Source: Spirochaetes bacterium RBG_16_67_19 (lineage in GTDB: Bacteria > Spirochaetota > Spirochaetia > SZUA-6 > DRHE01). From it: a DNA stretch of 5,603 nucleotides. The notes under the pieces were generated by a model. The model saw only the letters and a program-made list of their open reading frames with translations. It searched no databases and was not told where the DNA came from. How positions within the stretch are numbered: the first letter of the stretch is position 1; the number at the start of each line of letters is the position of its first letter. The DNA is taken from NCBI GenBank assembly GCA_001829505.1, contig MIBK01000101.1, forward strand, positions 4,172 through 9,774, read 5' to 3'. The translations under genes were made by a program, and so were the position numbers. Below are positions 1 through 5,603 of the stretch, piece by piece.

Positions 1-47
1 ACGCGGCCGCCTACGACACCGATCTGCTGGACCTGCTGGGAGGCTAA
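1..47 (+). CDS. C-terminal end of an upstream gene (partial)
   Basis: An open frame enters from the left edge and stops at TAA (45-47). The visible codons, from base 3, encode AAAYDTDLLDLLGG, too little to identify the protein. The stop lies 6 bases before the ATG of the following PaaK-type ligase, and that ligase's Shine-Dalgarno sequence sits inside these last codons, so the two genes are very probably co-transcribed. In many anaerobic bacteria and archaea this ligase type follows iorA-iorB, the indolepyruvate:ferredoxin oxidoreductase subunits. IorB is therefore a reasonable guess, but it rests on neighbourhood only. The frame itself is supported by the sharp stop/RBS/start arrangement. 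Confidence 0.55.
   Translation, partial: AAAYDTDLLDLLGG
38..43 (+). promoter_or_regulatory. Shine-Dalgarno site for the first PaaK-type ligase
   Basis: GGGAGG lies 10 bases before the ATG at 54, within the last codons of the upstream gene. It supports ATG 54 over the later in-frame ATG at 81. The resulting N-terminus (MYWELSLETMERREL) also has the usual PaaK-family opening. Confidence 0.7.
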
Positions 48-53
48 AGAACG

Positions 54-1352
54 ATGTACTGGGAACTGAGCCTGGAAACCATGGAGCGGCGCGAGCTGGA
101 AAGGCACCAGCTGCGCCTCGCCAACGCCAGCCTGGCCAGGGCGCGCCGCTCGCCCCATTACGGCCAGGCCTTGGCCCGCTTGCCGGAAACGGGCCTGGCC
201 AGCCTGCGGGCCCTGGAGGAGCTGCCCTTCACCGGGAAGAGCGAGCTGCGCGCTGGTTTCCCGTACGGCTTCCTGGCCGTGGACCCGGAGGAAGTGGTGC
301 GCCTGCACTCCTCCTCCGGGACCACCGGCAACCCCACGGTGGTCTACCACACCCGGGGGGACATCGCGGACTGGGAGAATCTGATCGCCCGCTGCATGTA
401 TTCCACCGGGGTGCGCAAGAAAGACGTTTTCCAGAACATGATGGGCTACGGCCTGTTCACCGGCGGCATCGGCTTTCATTACGGCGCCGAACGGCTGGGG
501 GTGATGACCATCCCCATCGGCCCGGGCAACTCCAAGCGCCAGATCTGGTTCCTGCAGCACCTGGGGACCACCGTCATCCACATCCTGCCCAGCTACGCGC
601 TGCACCTGGCCGGCTATTTCCCCGAACTGGGCATCGACCCGCGCCGCGACCTGAAATTGCGCATCGCCTTCATCGGCGCCGAGCCGCACAGCGAGGCCAT
701 CCGCCGGAAAATCGAGGAGATCTACGGCCTGAAGGCCTACAACTCCTACGGTCTTTCGGAGATGTGCGGGCCGGGGGTGGCCTTCGAATGCCTGTTGCAG
801 AACGGCCTGCACCTGTGGGAGGACCATTTCTACCCGGAGATCATCGATCCGCTTTCCGGCCGGCTCCTGCCCGAGGGGGAGGAGGGGGAGCTGGTGCTGA
901 CCACCCTGAAGCGGGAGGCCATGCCCTTGATCCGCTACCGCACCGGCGACCTGACCCGCATCCTGCCCGGCCCCTGCCCCTGCGGGCGGACCCACCGCCG
1001 CATCGAGCGCATCAAGGGGCGCAGTGACGACATGCTGATCATCAACGGGGTGAATCTGTTCCCCATCCAGATCGAGAAGACCCTGATGGCCATCCCGGCC
1101 GTGGGCCGCAACTACCTGATCGAGGTCCGCAAGGTCGACCACATGGACCGCCTGGAGGTCAAGGTGGAGCTCAACGAGGATGTGTTCCGGGGCACCCTGG
1201 CGGAGCTGGAGAAGCTGCAGGCCAGGGTCGTGGCGGAGCTGCGGGCGGAGCTGGGGGTGAGCCCGGTGGTGAAGCTGGTGGAGCCCTCCAGCCTGCCGGT
1301 GTCGGAGGGCAAAGCCAGACGGGTCTACGACCTGAGAGGAGGCTTGGGGTGA
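54..1352 (+). CDS. paaK: Phenylacetate-CoA ligase family enzyme (ior-associated subtype)
   Basis: This is an AMP-forming aryl-acetate:CoA ligase of the ANL superfamily, which activates phenylacetate or a related aryl-acetate with ATP and CoA in the cytoplasm. At 432 residues it is full length for PaaK. Visible motifs are the nucleotide loop SSSGTTGNP (86-94), the aromatic-pocket region YGLFTGGIGFHYG (132-144), NSYGLSE (230-236), YRTGDL (295-300), a CPCGR cysteine pair (C308, C310), the hinge region RIKGRSDD (319-326) and the C-terminal catalytic lysine K420 in EGKARRV. The loop ends in Asn (N93), where many PaaK proteins, including the second copy here, have Lys. The stretch GNSKRQIWFLQHLGTTVIHI (158-177) recalls PaaK proteins found beside ior genes. 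It follows an upstream gene by 6 bases and overlaps the ACT gene by 4, so it sits in an operon. The family is secure; the exact substrate (phenyl-, hydroxyphenyl- or indole-acetate) is not readable. Confidence 0.93.
   Translation: MYWELSLETMERRELERHQLRLANASLARARRSPHYGQALARLPETGLASLRALEELPFTGKSELRAGFPYGFLAVDPEEVVRLHSSSGTTGNPTVVYHTRGDIADWENLIARCMYSTGVRKKDVFQNMMGYGLFTGGIGFHYGAERLGVMTIPIGPGNSKRQIWFLQHLGTTVIHILPSYALHLAGYFPELGIDPRRDLKLRIAFIGAEPHSEAIRRKIEEIYGLKAYNSYGLSEMCGPGVAFECLLQNGLHLWEDHFYPEIIDPLSGRLLPEGEEGELVLTTLKREAMPLIRYRTGDLTRILPGPCPCGRTHRRIERIKGRSDDMLIINGVNLFPIQIEKTLMAIPAVGRNYLIEVRKVDHMDRLEVKVELNEDVFRGTLAELEKLQARVVAELRAELGVSPVVKLVEPSSLPVSEGKARRVYDLRGGLG
1337..1342 (+). promoter_or_regulatory. 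Shine-Dalgarno site deciding the GTG start of the ACT gene
   Basis: AGGAGG, a strong site inside the last codons of the ligase gene, is 6 bases before the GTG at 1349. A second in-frame GTG at 1355 would be 12 bases away, so 1349 is the better start. The GTGA overlap of start and stop points to translational coupling. Confidence 0.75.
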
Positions 1353-1771
1353 GCGTGCAGCTGGCGGTGTTCCTGGAGAACCATCCGGGCAAGCTGGAGT
1401 CCATCACCAAGGCCCTGGCCGAGGCGGGGGTGAACATCCGCGGCTTTTCCATGGCCAGCGAGGGGGAGTACGGGGTGCTCAAGATCCTGGCCGACGACCC
1501 CGAGAAGGCCTACCGCGTGCTCAAGGAGCGGCACTACACGCTGAGCCGGCGCACCGTGGAGATCGCCCTGATCGACGACCGCCCCGGCGGGCTGCACGAG
1601 CTGCTCACCACCCTGTCCAGCCGGCAGATCAACATCGAGGACTGCTACGGCATCACCCTGGAGGAGGGCTGCCGGGCGGCGATCGTGCTGGACGTGGAGC
1701 GCTTCCCCGAGGCCGAGGCCGTCCTGAGGGAAAACGGGGTCCGCCTGCTGGGCGAGGGGGAGCAGCTCTAG
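1349..1771 (+). CDS. Tandem ACT-domain protein, probable amino-acid-binding regulator
   Basis: The protein has 140 residues and consists of two ACT domains and little else. The first spans about residues 3-66, with the ligand-turn motif NHPGKL (11-16) and the following helix and strand ITKALAEAGVNIRGF. The second spans about 71-136, with DRPGGLHEL (77-85) and LSSRQINIEDCYG (89-101). ACT domains bind small ligands, usually amino acids, at dimer interfaces. No catalytic or DNA-binding domain is present, so the protein is likely a stand-alone sensor or an accessory subunit. It starts with GTG and overlaps the upstream PaaK gene by 4 bases, so the two are probably made together. Small two-ACT proteins of this kind are known next to PaaK and ior genes; a role in sensing aromatic or branched amino acids, or in modulating the ligase, is inference. 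It is the last gene of its cluster, before a hairpin. Confidence 0.88.
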   Translation: MSVQLAVFLENHPGKLESITKALAEAGVNIRGFSMASEGEYGVLKILADDPEKAYRVLKERHYTLSRRTVEIALIDDRPGGLHELLTTLSSRQINIEDCYGITLEEGCRAAIVLDVERFPEAEAVLRENGVRLLGEGEQL

Positions 1772-1784
1772 GCAGGGAGGCCGA

Positions 1785-1819
1785 AGCCGGCGCCGCCAGG
1801 GACGGCGACAGCGCCGGCT
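1785..1819. terminator. GC-rich hairpin between convergent genes, possible two-way terminator
   Basis: AGCCGGCGC (1785-1793) and GCGCCGGCT (1811-1819) form a perfect 9-bp stem. Inside it, CGCC (1794-1797) pairs with GGCG (1804-1807), leaving a three-base bulge (1808-1810) and a six-base loop (1798-1803). The hairpin fills most of the 48-base gap between the two converging stop codons (1771 on plus, 1820-1822 on minus). A stem of this kind works equally on either strand. No T-run follows on either side, so it does not fit a classical intrinsic terminator. It may act as a transcription block or an mRNA 3'-end protector. Confidence 0.6.
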
Positions 1820-3052
1820 CTAGGAGACCCGCTTCTCCTTGCGCCACCAGCCCTCGATGCGGTCGAAGGCCTCGCCGATCTGCTCGCGGCTCATGCAGTA
1901 GCTCATGCGGATATGTCCCTCGCCGGTGGGGCCGAAGGCGCTGCCCGGCACTGCCACGACCTTGGCCTCCCGCATCAGGCGCACGCAGAGATCCACCGAG
2001 TTCTGAAGCCCGGGGGGGAGGACCCTGGGGAAGATGTAGTAGGCCCCCTCCGGCTTCTGGTAGGAGAACAACTCGGGCAGGGAGTCCAGGCGCCCGCAGA
2101 TCAGCTCGCGCCGCTGCCGCATCTCCTCCACCATGTCCAGGGTGGGCTGGTAGCTGCCCTGCAGGGCGATCAGGGAGGCCACCTGGGAGATGGTGGGCGC
2201 GCAGATGACGAAGGAGTCCTGCACCTTGAGCATCTGGTTGATGACCCCCTCCTCCGCCCAGACCCAGCCCACCCGCCAGCCGGTCATGGCGAACTCCTTG
2301 GAGAAGCTGGAGCAGGAGATCACCCGGTCGCGCACTTCCGGGATGGAGCGCAGGTAGAATTTCTTCTGGCCGCCGTACATGTACACCTCGTAGGGGTCGT
2401 CGGTGATCAGGTACAGGTCGCGCTCCAGGGCCAGGCGCGCCAGCTCCCGCAGCTCCTCCTCCTTGAAGACCGTGCCCGTCGGGTTGGCGGGATTGACGAT
2501 GACGATGGCCCGGGTTTTCGGGGTGACCGCCCCGCGGAAGGCGTCCAGGTCCAACTTCCAGCCCTCCTCCTCGAGCAGGGGTACTCCCACCGGCTCGCCG
2601 CTGGCCAGGGTGATCTGCTCGTAGTGCGAGGAGAAGCCCGGGGAGGTCAGCAGCACCTCGTCGCCGGGATCCAGGATGGTCATGAAGCTCATCATCAGGG
2701 CCTGCATCCCCCCGGCGGTGATCATGATCTCGGTCTGCGGATCGGCGGGCAGGCCCTTTTCCCGGGCCAGGCGCTCGGCGATCTTGGCTTTCAGCGCCGG
2801 CAGCCCCGGCGGCGGGGCGTACTTGCCGATGTCGGGATTGGTCAGCAGCTCTTCAGCAATGCGCTGGCGGATGGCCAGGGGGGTTTCAAAGGAAGGAAGC
2901 CCCCAGGCCAGGCTCACCGTTCCGGGGATTTCCATGGCCAGCAGCGACATCTCCTTGATGGCCGACACGGCCATGCTGCGCACGCGCGCGGAGATCCTCT
3001 GATTGGAGAACTTCTTGCCCACTTTTTCAAAAACCGAGTGCTTTGCCGGCAT
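1820..3052 (-). CDS. PLP-dependent class I/II aminotransferase
   Basis: This is a fold-type I, aspartate-aminotransferase-superfamily enzyme of 410 residues, a usual length, that moves the amino group of an amino acid onto a 2-oxo acid in the cytoplasm. Visible sites are the phosphate-binding AGGMQAL (113-119), NPANPTG (187-193) with N190 to contact the cofactor ring, D218 and Y221 in TDDPY, the Schiff-base lysine K252 in SSFSKEFAMTGWRVGW (248-263) and R382 in HIRMSY for the substrate carboxylate. All key residues are present, so it should be active. The first 25 or so residues are a basic leader before RSMAVSAIKEMSLLA, the usual start of the conserved region. The ATG at 3052 is favoured over Met27 because AAGGAG lies 8 bases before it. 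It is the last gene of the livG-livF-paaK set, 2 bases after the ligase stop. The context suggests a branched-chain or aromatic amino acid substrate, but the sequence does not settle it. Confidence 0.92.
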   Translation of the reverse strand: MPAKHSVFEKVGKKFSNQRISARVRSMAVSAIKEMSLLAMEIPGTVSLAWGLPSFETPLAIRQRIAEELLTNPDIGKYAPPPGLPALKAKIAERLAREKGLPADPQTEIMITAGGMQALMMSFMTILDPGDEVLLTSPGFSSHYEQITLASGEPVGVPLLEEEGWKLDLDAFRGAVTPKTRAIVIVNPANPTGTVFKEEELRELARLALERDLYLITDDPYEVYMYGGQKKFYLRSIPEVRDRVISCSSFSKEFAMTGWRVGWVWAEEGVINQMLKVQDSFVICAPTISQVASLIALQGSYQPTLDMVEEMRQRRELICGRLDSLPELFSYQKPEGAYYIFPRVLPPGLQNSVDLCVRLMREAKVVAVPGSAFGPTGEGHIRMSYCMSREQIGEAFDRIEGWWRKEKRVS

Positions 3053-3054
3053 GG

Positions 3055-4374
3055 CTACGGCTCCTTTGTCGTCATTTTTTCAGCCCGGCGGTCCACAACC
3101 CTGCGGATCTTGCCCTCCCCGCCAAGGGAACGCGGCTCCACCAGGGACACCTTGGCCTGCAGGCCCAGGCCGTTCTGGATGCCGCGGGCCAGCGAGTCGC
3201 GCAGCTTCTCCAGATTCTTCAGCTCGTCGAAGGCGGGAAGCGCCTCCGATATTTCCACTTGCACGTCCATCGTGTCTACCCCCGCCTCCCTGTCCAGCAC
3301 GATGCGGAACTGGGGCGTGGTCCCCTGGGCCGCGCTCAGGATCTCCTCGATCTGGGAGGGGAAGACCTTCAAGCCGGCGAAGAAGATCAGGTCGTCGGTG
3401 CGGGCGGAGATGCGCTGGATGCGGGCCAGGGTGCGGCCGCAGGCGCAGGGCTCCGGCAGCAGGCGGCTCAAATCCCCCGTGCGGTAGCGCACCAGGGGGA
3501 AGCCTTCCTTGGTGATGGTGGTGAACACCAACTCCCCTTCCTCCCCGGGAGGCAGGGCCTGGAGGGTCCGCGGGTCGATCACCTCCACGATGAAGTGGTC
3601 CTCGTTCACGTGCAGGCCCGAGCGCTCGTGGCATTCCCCCGCCACCCCCGGCCCGATGACCTCGGTCAGGCCGTAATTGTCGAAGGCCTGTAGGTGCAGG
3701 CCCTCTTCCAGCTCCGTGCGCTGCCGCTCGCTCCAGGGCTCCGCGCCGAAAAGCCCCACCCGCAGGTGCAGGTTCTCCGGGTGCAGCCCAGCGGAGGCCA
3801 GGGTGCTGCTGATCCTTCCGGCGAAGCCCGGGGCGCAGATCAGCACGGAGGTCTTGAAGTCGCGCATGATCATCAGCTGCGCCTCGGTGTTGGCGTTGGA
3901 GGCGGGGATGACCGAGGCCCCGATCTTCTCGGCCCCCTGGTGGAAGCCGAAACCTCCGGTGAAGAGGTTGTAGGGGAAGGCGATCTGCACCACGTCGTGC
4001 TCGTCCACCCCGGCGGAACACAACAGGCGCGCGGTGCACTCCGTCCAGTTGCGCAGGTCGTTCTTGGTGTAGCCCACCATGATGGGCTTGCCCGTGGTCC
4101 CGGAGGTGGCCTGGATGCGCACGATGTCGCGCAGCGGAACGGCGAACATTTCGTAAGGGTAGCTCTTCCGCAGATCTTCCCGGGTGGTGAACGGCAGCCG
4201 CGCCAGGTCGGCCAGGCTCTTCACCCGCGACAGGTCGACGCTCCGGGCGTCGAAGGCCTGGCGATAGAAGGCCACGTAGCGGTACACCCGATTGAGGGTG
4301 GATTGCAGCCGCTCGATCTGCAGCTGCTCCAGCTCCTCGCGCGTCAGGGTTTCATAGAATCGGTTCAGGATCAT
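3055..4374 (-). CDS. paaK: Phenylacetate-CoA ligase family enzyme, second subtype
   Basis: This is a second AMP-forming aryl-acetate:CoA ligase, 439 residues and full length. Motifs in order are the nucleotide loop ATSGTTGKP (89-97) with the standard Lys, the pocket region YNLFTGGFGFHQG (135-147), DNYGLTE (232-238), YRTGDL (297-302), CACGR (C310, C312), the hinge region RISARTDD (321-328) and the catalytic lysine K422 in EGKIRRV. It differs from the plus-strand copy in the P-loop, in the pocket (HQG against HYG) and across residues 156-185 (PASNANTEAQLMIMRDFKTS). The two are therefore old paralogues with probably different acids, not a recent duplication. The start at 4374 has a modest AAGG site (4388-4385) overlapping the livF stop; the gap to livF is 12 bases. 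It sits between a Liv-type transporter and an aminotransferase, which links it to amino-acid breakdown products. A PaaK-like enzyme acting on a non-phenyl acid remains possible. Confidence 0.92.
   Translation of the reverse strand: MILNRFYETLTREELEQLQIERLQSTLNRVYRYVAFYRQAFDARSVDLSRVKSLADLARLPFTTREDLRKSYPYEMFAVPLRDIVRIQATSGTTGKPIMVGYTKNDLRNWTECTARLLCSAGVDEHDVVQIAFPYNLFTGGFGFHQGAEKIGASVIPASNANTEAQLMIMRDFKTSVLICAPGFAGRISSTLASAGLHPENLHLRVGLFGAEPWSERQRTELEEGLHLQAFDNYGLTEVIGPGVAGECHERSGLHVNEDHFIVEVIDPRTLQALPPGEEGELVFTTITKEGFPLVRYRTGDLSRLLPEPCACGRTLARIQRISARTDDLIFFAGLKVFPSQIEEILSAAQGTTPQFRIVLDREAGVDTMDVQVEISEALPAFDELKNLEKLRDSLARGIQNGLGLQAKVSLVEPRSLGGEGKIRRVVDRRAEKMTTKEP
3061..3066 (-). promoter_or_regulatory. 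Shine-Dalgarno site deciding the aminotransferase start
   Basis: Read on the minus strand this is AAGGAG, 8 bases before the ATG at 3052. It lies inside the last codons of the upstream PaaK gene (its TAG is 3057-3055). This tight layout supports ATG 3052 and coupled translation. Confidence 0.7.
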
Positions 4375-4386
4375 GTCTGCGCCGCC

Positions 4387-5115
4387 TTATTCCTCGATTC
4401 GCTTGTAGTCCTTGCCCAGGTAGGCCCGCCGCACGTCATGGTTGTCCATGAGCTCCAGGCTGGAGCCTTCCAGCACGATCTGCCCGGTCTCCAGCACGTA
4501 GCCCCGGCTGGCGATGGCGAGGGAGGCCCGCGCGTTCTGCTCGACCAGCAGCACGGTGATGCCGCGGGCGGGCAGCTGGGCCAGGGTCTGGAAGATCTTG
4601 TCCACCGCCATGGGAGCCAGGCCCATGGAAGGCTCGTCCATCATGATCATCTTGGGCCGGGCCATGAGGGCCCGCCCGATGGCCAGCATCTGCTGCTCCC
4701 CGCCGGAAAGGGTCCCGGCCAGCTGGGCCTGCCGCTCGGCCAGGCGCGGGAACAGGGAGAACACCTCCTCCAGGCTCTCCCGCACCCTGTCGGAGCGGCG
4801 GGCGTGCAGATAGGCTCCCAGCAGCAGGTTTTCCCGCACGGAGAGCGGATTGAAAAGCTGCCGGCCCTCGGGCACCAGCACGCAGCCCAACTCCACGATA
4901 CGCTCCATGGCCGCCCCGGCGATGTCCTGCCGGTCGAAGAGCACCCTCCCCCCCTGGGGGCGCAGGATGCCGCTGGCCGTCTTGAGCAGGGTGCTCTTGC
5001 CGGAGCCGTTGGCCCCCAGGAGGATGACGATCTCCCCGCTGCCCACATGCAGGGAGACGTTCTTCAGCACCCGCAGCTTGCCGTAGCCGGCTTCCAGGTT
5101 GGTGACCCTAAGCAT
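4387..5115 (-). CDS. livF: Branched-chain amino acid ABC transporter ATPase LivF
   Basis: This is one of the two cytoplasmic ATPases of a HAAT-family importer, which takes up branched-chain or other hydrophobic amino acids and related compounds. At 242 residues it has the usual LivF length. Visible are Walker A GANGSGKST (34-42), the LivF hallmark VPEGRQLF (81-88) in the Q-loop region, NPLSVRENL (89-97), the signature LSGGEQQ (136-142), Walker B MIMMDEP (156-162) with catalytic E161, and VEQN (191-194), where LivF normally carries Gln in place of the switch His. All catalytic elements are intact. Its ATG overlaps the livG stop by 8 bases, with only a weak GGGCGG site upstream, so translation probably depends on coupling to livG. 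The paaK and aminotransferase genes follow closely, so the transporter and enzymes are likely one transcript. The transported substrate could also be an aromatic acid, as for some Liv-like systems. Confidence 0.95.
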   Translation of the reverse strand: MLRVTNLEAGYGKLRVLKNVSLHVGSGEIVILLGANGSGKSTLLKTASGILRPQGGRVLFDRQDIAGAAMERIVELGCVLVPEGRQLFNPLSVRENLLLGAYLHARRSDRVRESLEEVFSLFPRLAERQAQLAGTLSGGEQQMLAIGRALMARPKMIMMDEPSMGLAPMAVDKIFQTLAQLPARGITVLLVEQNARASLAIASRGYVLETGQIVLEGSSLELMDNHDVRRAYLGKDYKRIEE

Positions 5116-5603
5116 GGTTGCCGCCCAGGTAGATCGAGATCACCTCCGGGTTGCGCTGGATCTCGGTGGGGGTGCCTTCCGCCACCTTCCGGCCGTAGCT
5201 CAAGACCACGATCCGGTCGCAGATGTCCATCACCAGGGACATGTCGTGCTCCACCAGCAGCACGGTGATCCCCTGGTCCCGGATGCGGCGGATCAGGGCG
5301 GCCAGCTCCTCGGTCTCATGCAGGTTCAGCCCGGCGGCCGGCTCGTCCAGGAGCAGCACGCGGGGCTCGGCCGCCAGGGCGCGGGCGATCTCCACCAGGC
5401 GCTGCCGGCGAAAGCTCAGGGAAGAGGCCGCTTCCCCGGCGCAATCCGCCACGCCCAGCTCCCCCATGATCGACAGGGCCCGCGCCCGGATGGCCCGTTC
5501 CTCCGCCCAGGTCCACGGCAGGTTCAGCAGGCCGCTCAGGTATCCGGCGCGCGTGCGGGCGTGCCGGCCCACCATGACGTTCTCCAGGGCGGACAGGCGC
5601 GGG
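5108..5603 (-). CDS. livG: Branched-chain amino acid ABC transporter ATPase LivG (partial, 5' end outside window)
   Basis: This is the partner ATPase of LivF. The frame stays open to the right edge. The codons before the ATG at 5575 read PRLSALENV and run straight into MVGRHAR, the usual LivG segment 'LENVMVGRH', so that ATG is internal and the gene is truncated by the window. About 164 residues are visible; Walker A lies outside. Counting from that Met, they include Walker B VLLLDEP (73-79), the LivG-type D-loop AAGLNLHET (80-88), the switch histidine in VEHD (108-111) and the usual LivG ending EGTPTEIQRNPEVISIYLG. The signature motif reads LSFRRQ (53-58) where LivG proteins normally have Gly at the fourth position; R56 is encoded by CGC. 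The stop overlaps the livF start by 8 bases. The permeases LivH/LivM and a binding protein would be expected to the right of this window. Confidence 0.93.
   Translation of the reverse strand, partial: PRLSALENVMVGRHARTRAGYLSGLLNLPWTWAEERAIRARALSIMGELGVADCAGEAASSLSFRRQRLVEIARALAAEPRVLLLDEPAAGLNLHETEELAALIRRIRDQGITVLLVEHDMSLVMDICDRIVVLSYGRKVAEGTPTEIQRNPEVISIYLGGNHA

Noticed and set aside
959..1000. CPCGR cysteine pair in the ligase as a novel metal site
   Set aside because: The CxCGR motif is present in both ligases here and is common in the PaaK family, so it is not specific to this locus.
3022..3033. Short A/T-rich palindrome (TTTTTGAAAAA on the minus strand) as a terminator or operator
   Set aside because: It encodes the VFEKVGKK start of the aminotransferase, has no adjacent stem, and is explained by codons.
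1913..3487. Long plus-strand open frame (524 codons) opposite the aminotransferase and second ligase
   Set aside because: Its product is rich in Gly, His, Gln and Arg with no recognisable domain, and it lies antisense to two genes with complete catalytic motifs. Such frames are common in GC-rich DNA.
3080..4039. 319-codon minus-strand open frame inside the second paaK
   Set aside because: It is a shifted frame of a gene whose true frame shows every PaaK motif; its product is Arg/Gly/Pro/His-rich without domains.
4534..4545. Gln in place of the switch histidine in LivF (VEQN)
   Set aside because: This substitution is normal in LivF proteins, so it is not evidence of an inactive site.
3694..5268. 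Long plus-strand open frame (524 codons) opposite paaK, livF and livG
   Set aside because: Same low-complexity composition, and it crosses three real genes on the other strand, including their junctions; a compositional shadow.
5108..5575. Complete 155-residue small ATPase starting at ATG 5575
   Set aside because: The frame continues to the window edge with LivG-like residues (PRLSALENV) before that Met, so it is a truncated view of livG and not a short gene.

Overview
The window is GC-rich (about two thirds G+C by eye) and almost entirely coding. It reads as ordinary bacterial chromosome. The gene set is two phenylacetate-CoA-ligase-type enzymes, a tandem ACT protein, a fold-type I aminotransferase and LivF/LivG ATPases. 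Together with the protein style, this suggests an anaerobic amino-acid- or aromatic-using bacterium, most plausibly in the Desulfobacterota ('Deltaproteobacteria'). That placement is inference from gene content and base composition, not a sequence match. No RNA genes, CRISPR, insertion sequences or other mobile-element signs were seen.

Layout. Two gene clusters converge. On the plus strand (1-1771): the last codons of an upstream gene, then a PaaK-family ligase (54-1352), then a small two-ACT-domain protein (1349-1771) that overlaps the ligase by 4 bases. On the minus strand, in transcription order from the right edge: livG (cut by the window edge; 5603-5108), livF (5115-4387, 8-base overlap), a second PaaK-family ligase (4374-3055, 12-base gap) and an aminotransferase (3052-1820, 2-base gap). 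The clusters meet in a 48-base gap (1772-1819) holding a strong GC hairpin whose last base touches the aminotransferase stop codon. Promoters for both clusters must lie outside the window.

How the genes may work together (inference). LivFG would power uptake of a hydrophobic amino acid. The aminotransferase would convert it to a 2-oxo acid. A 2-oxo acid:ferredoxin oxidoreductase (possibly the gene ending at base 47) would make the acyl- or aryl-acetyl-CoA. The PaaK-type ligases would interconvert aryl-acetate and its CoA thioester. The ACT protein is a candidate amino-acid sensor.

The main oddities are an Arg in place of the conserved signature-motif Gly in LivG, and two clearly different PaaK subtypes facing each other in one locus. 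I do not see a wholly new system here. The genes belong to known families, and the interest lies in their combination.
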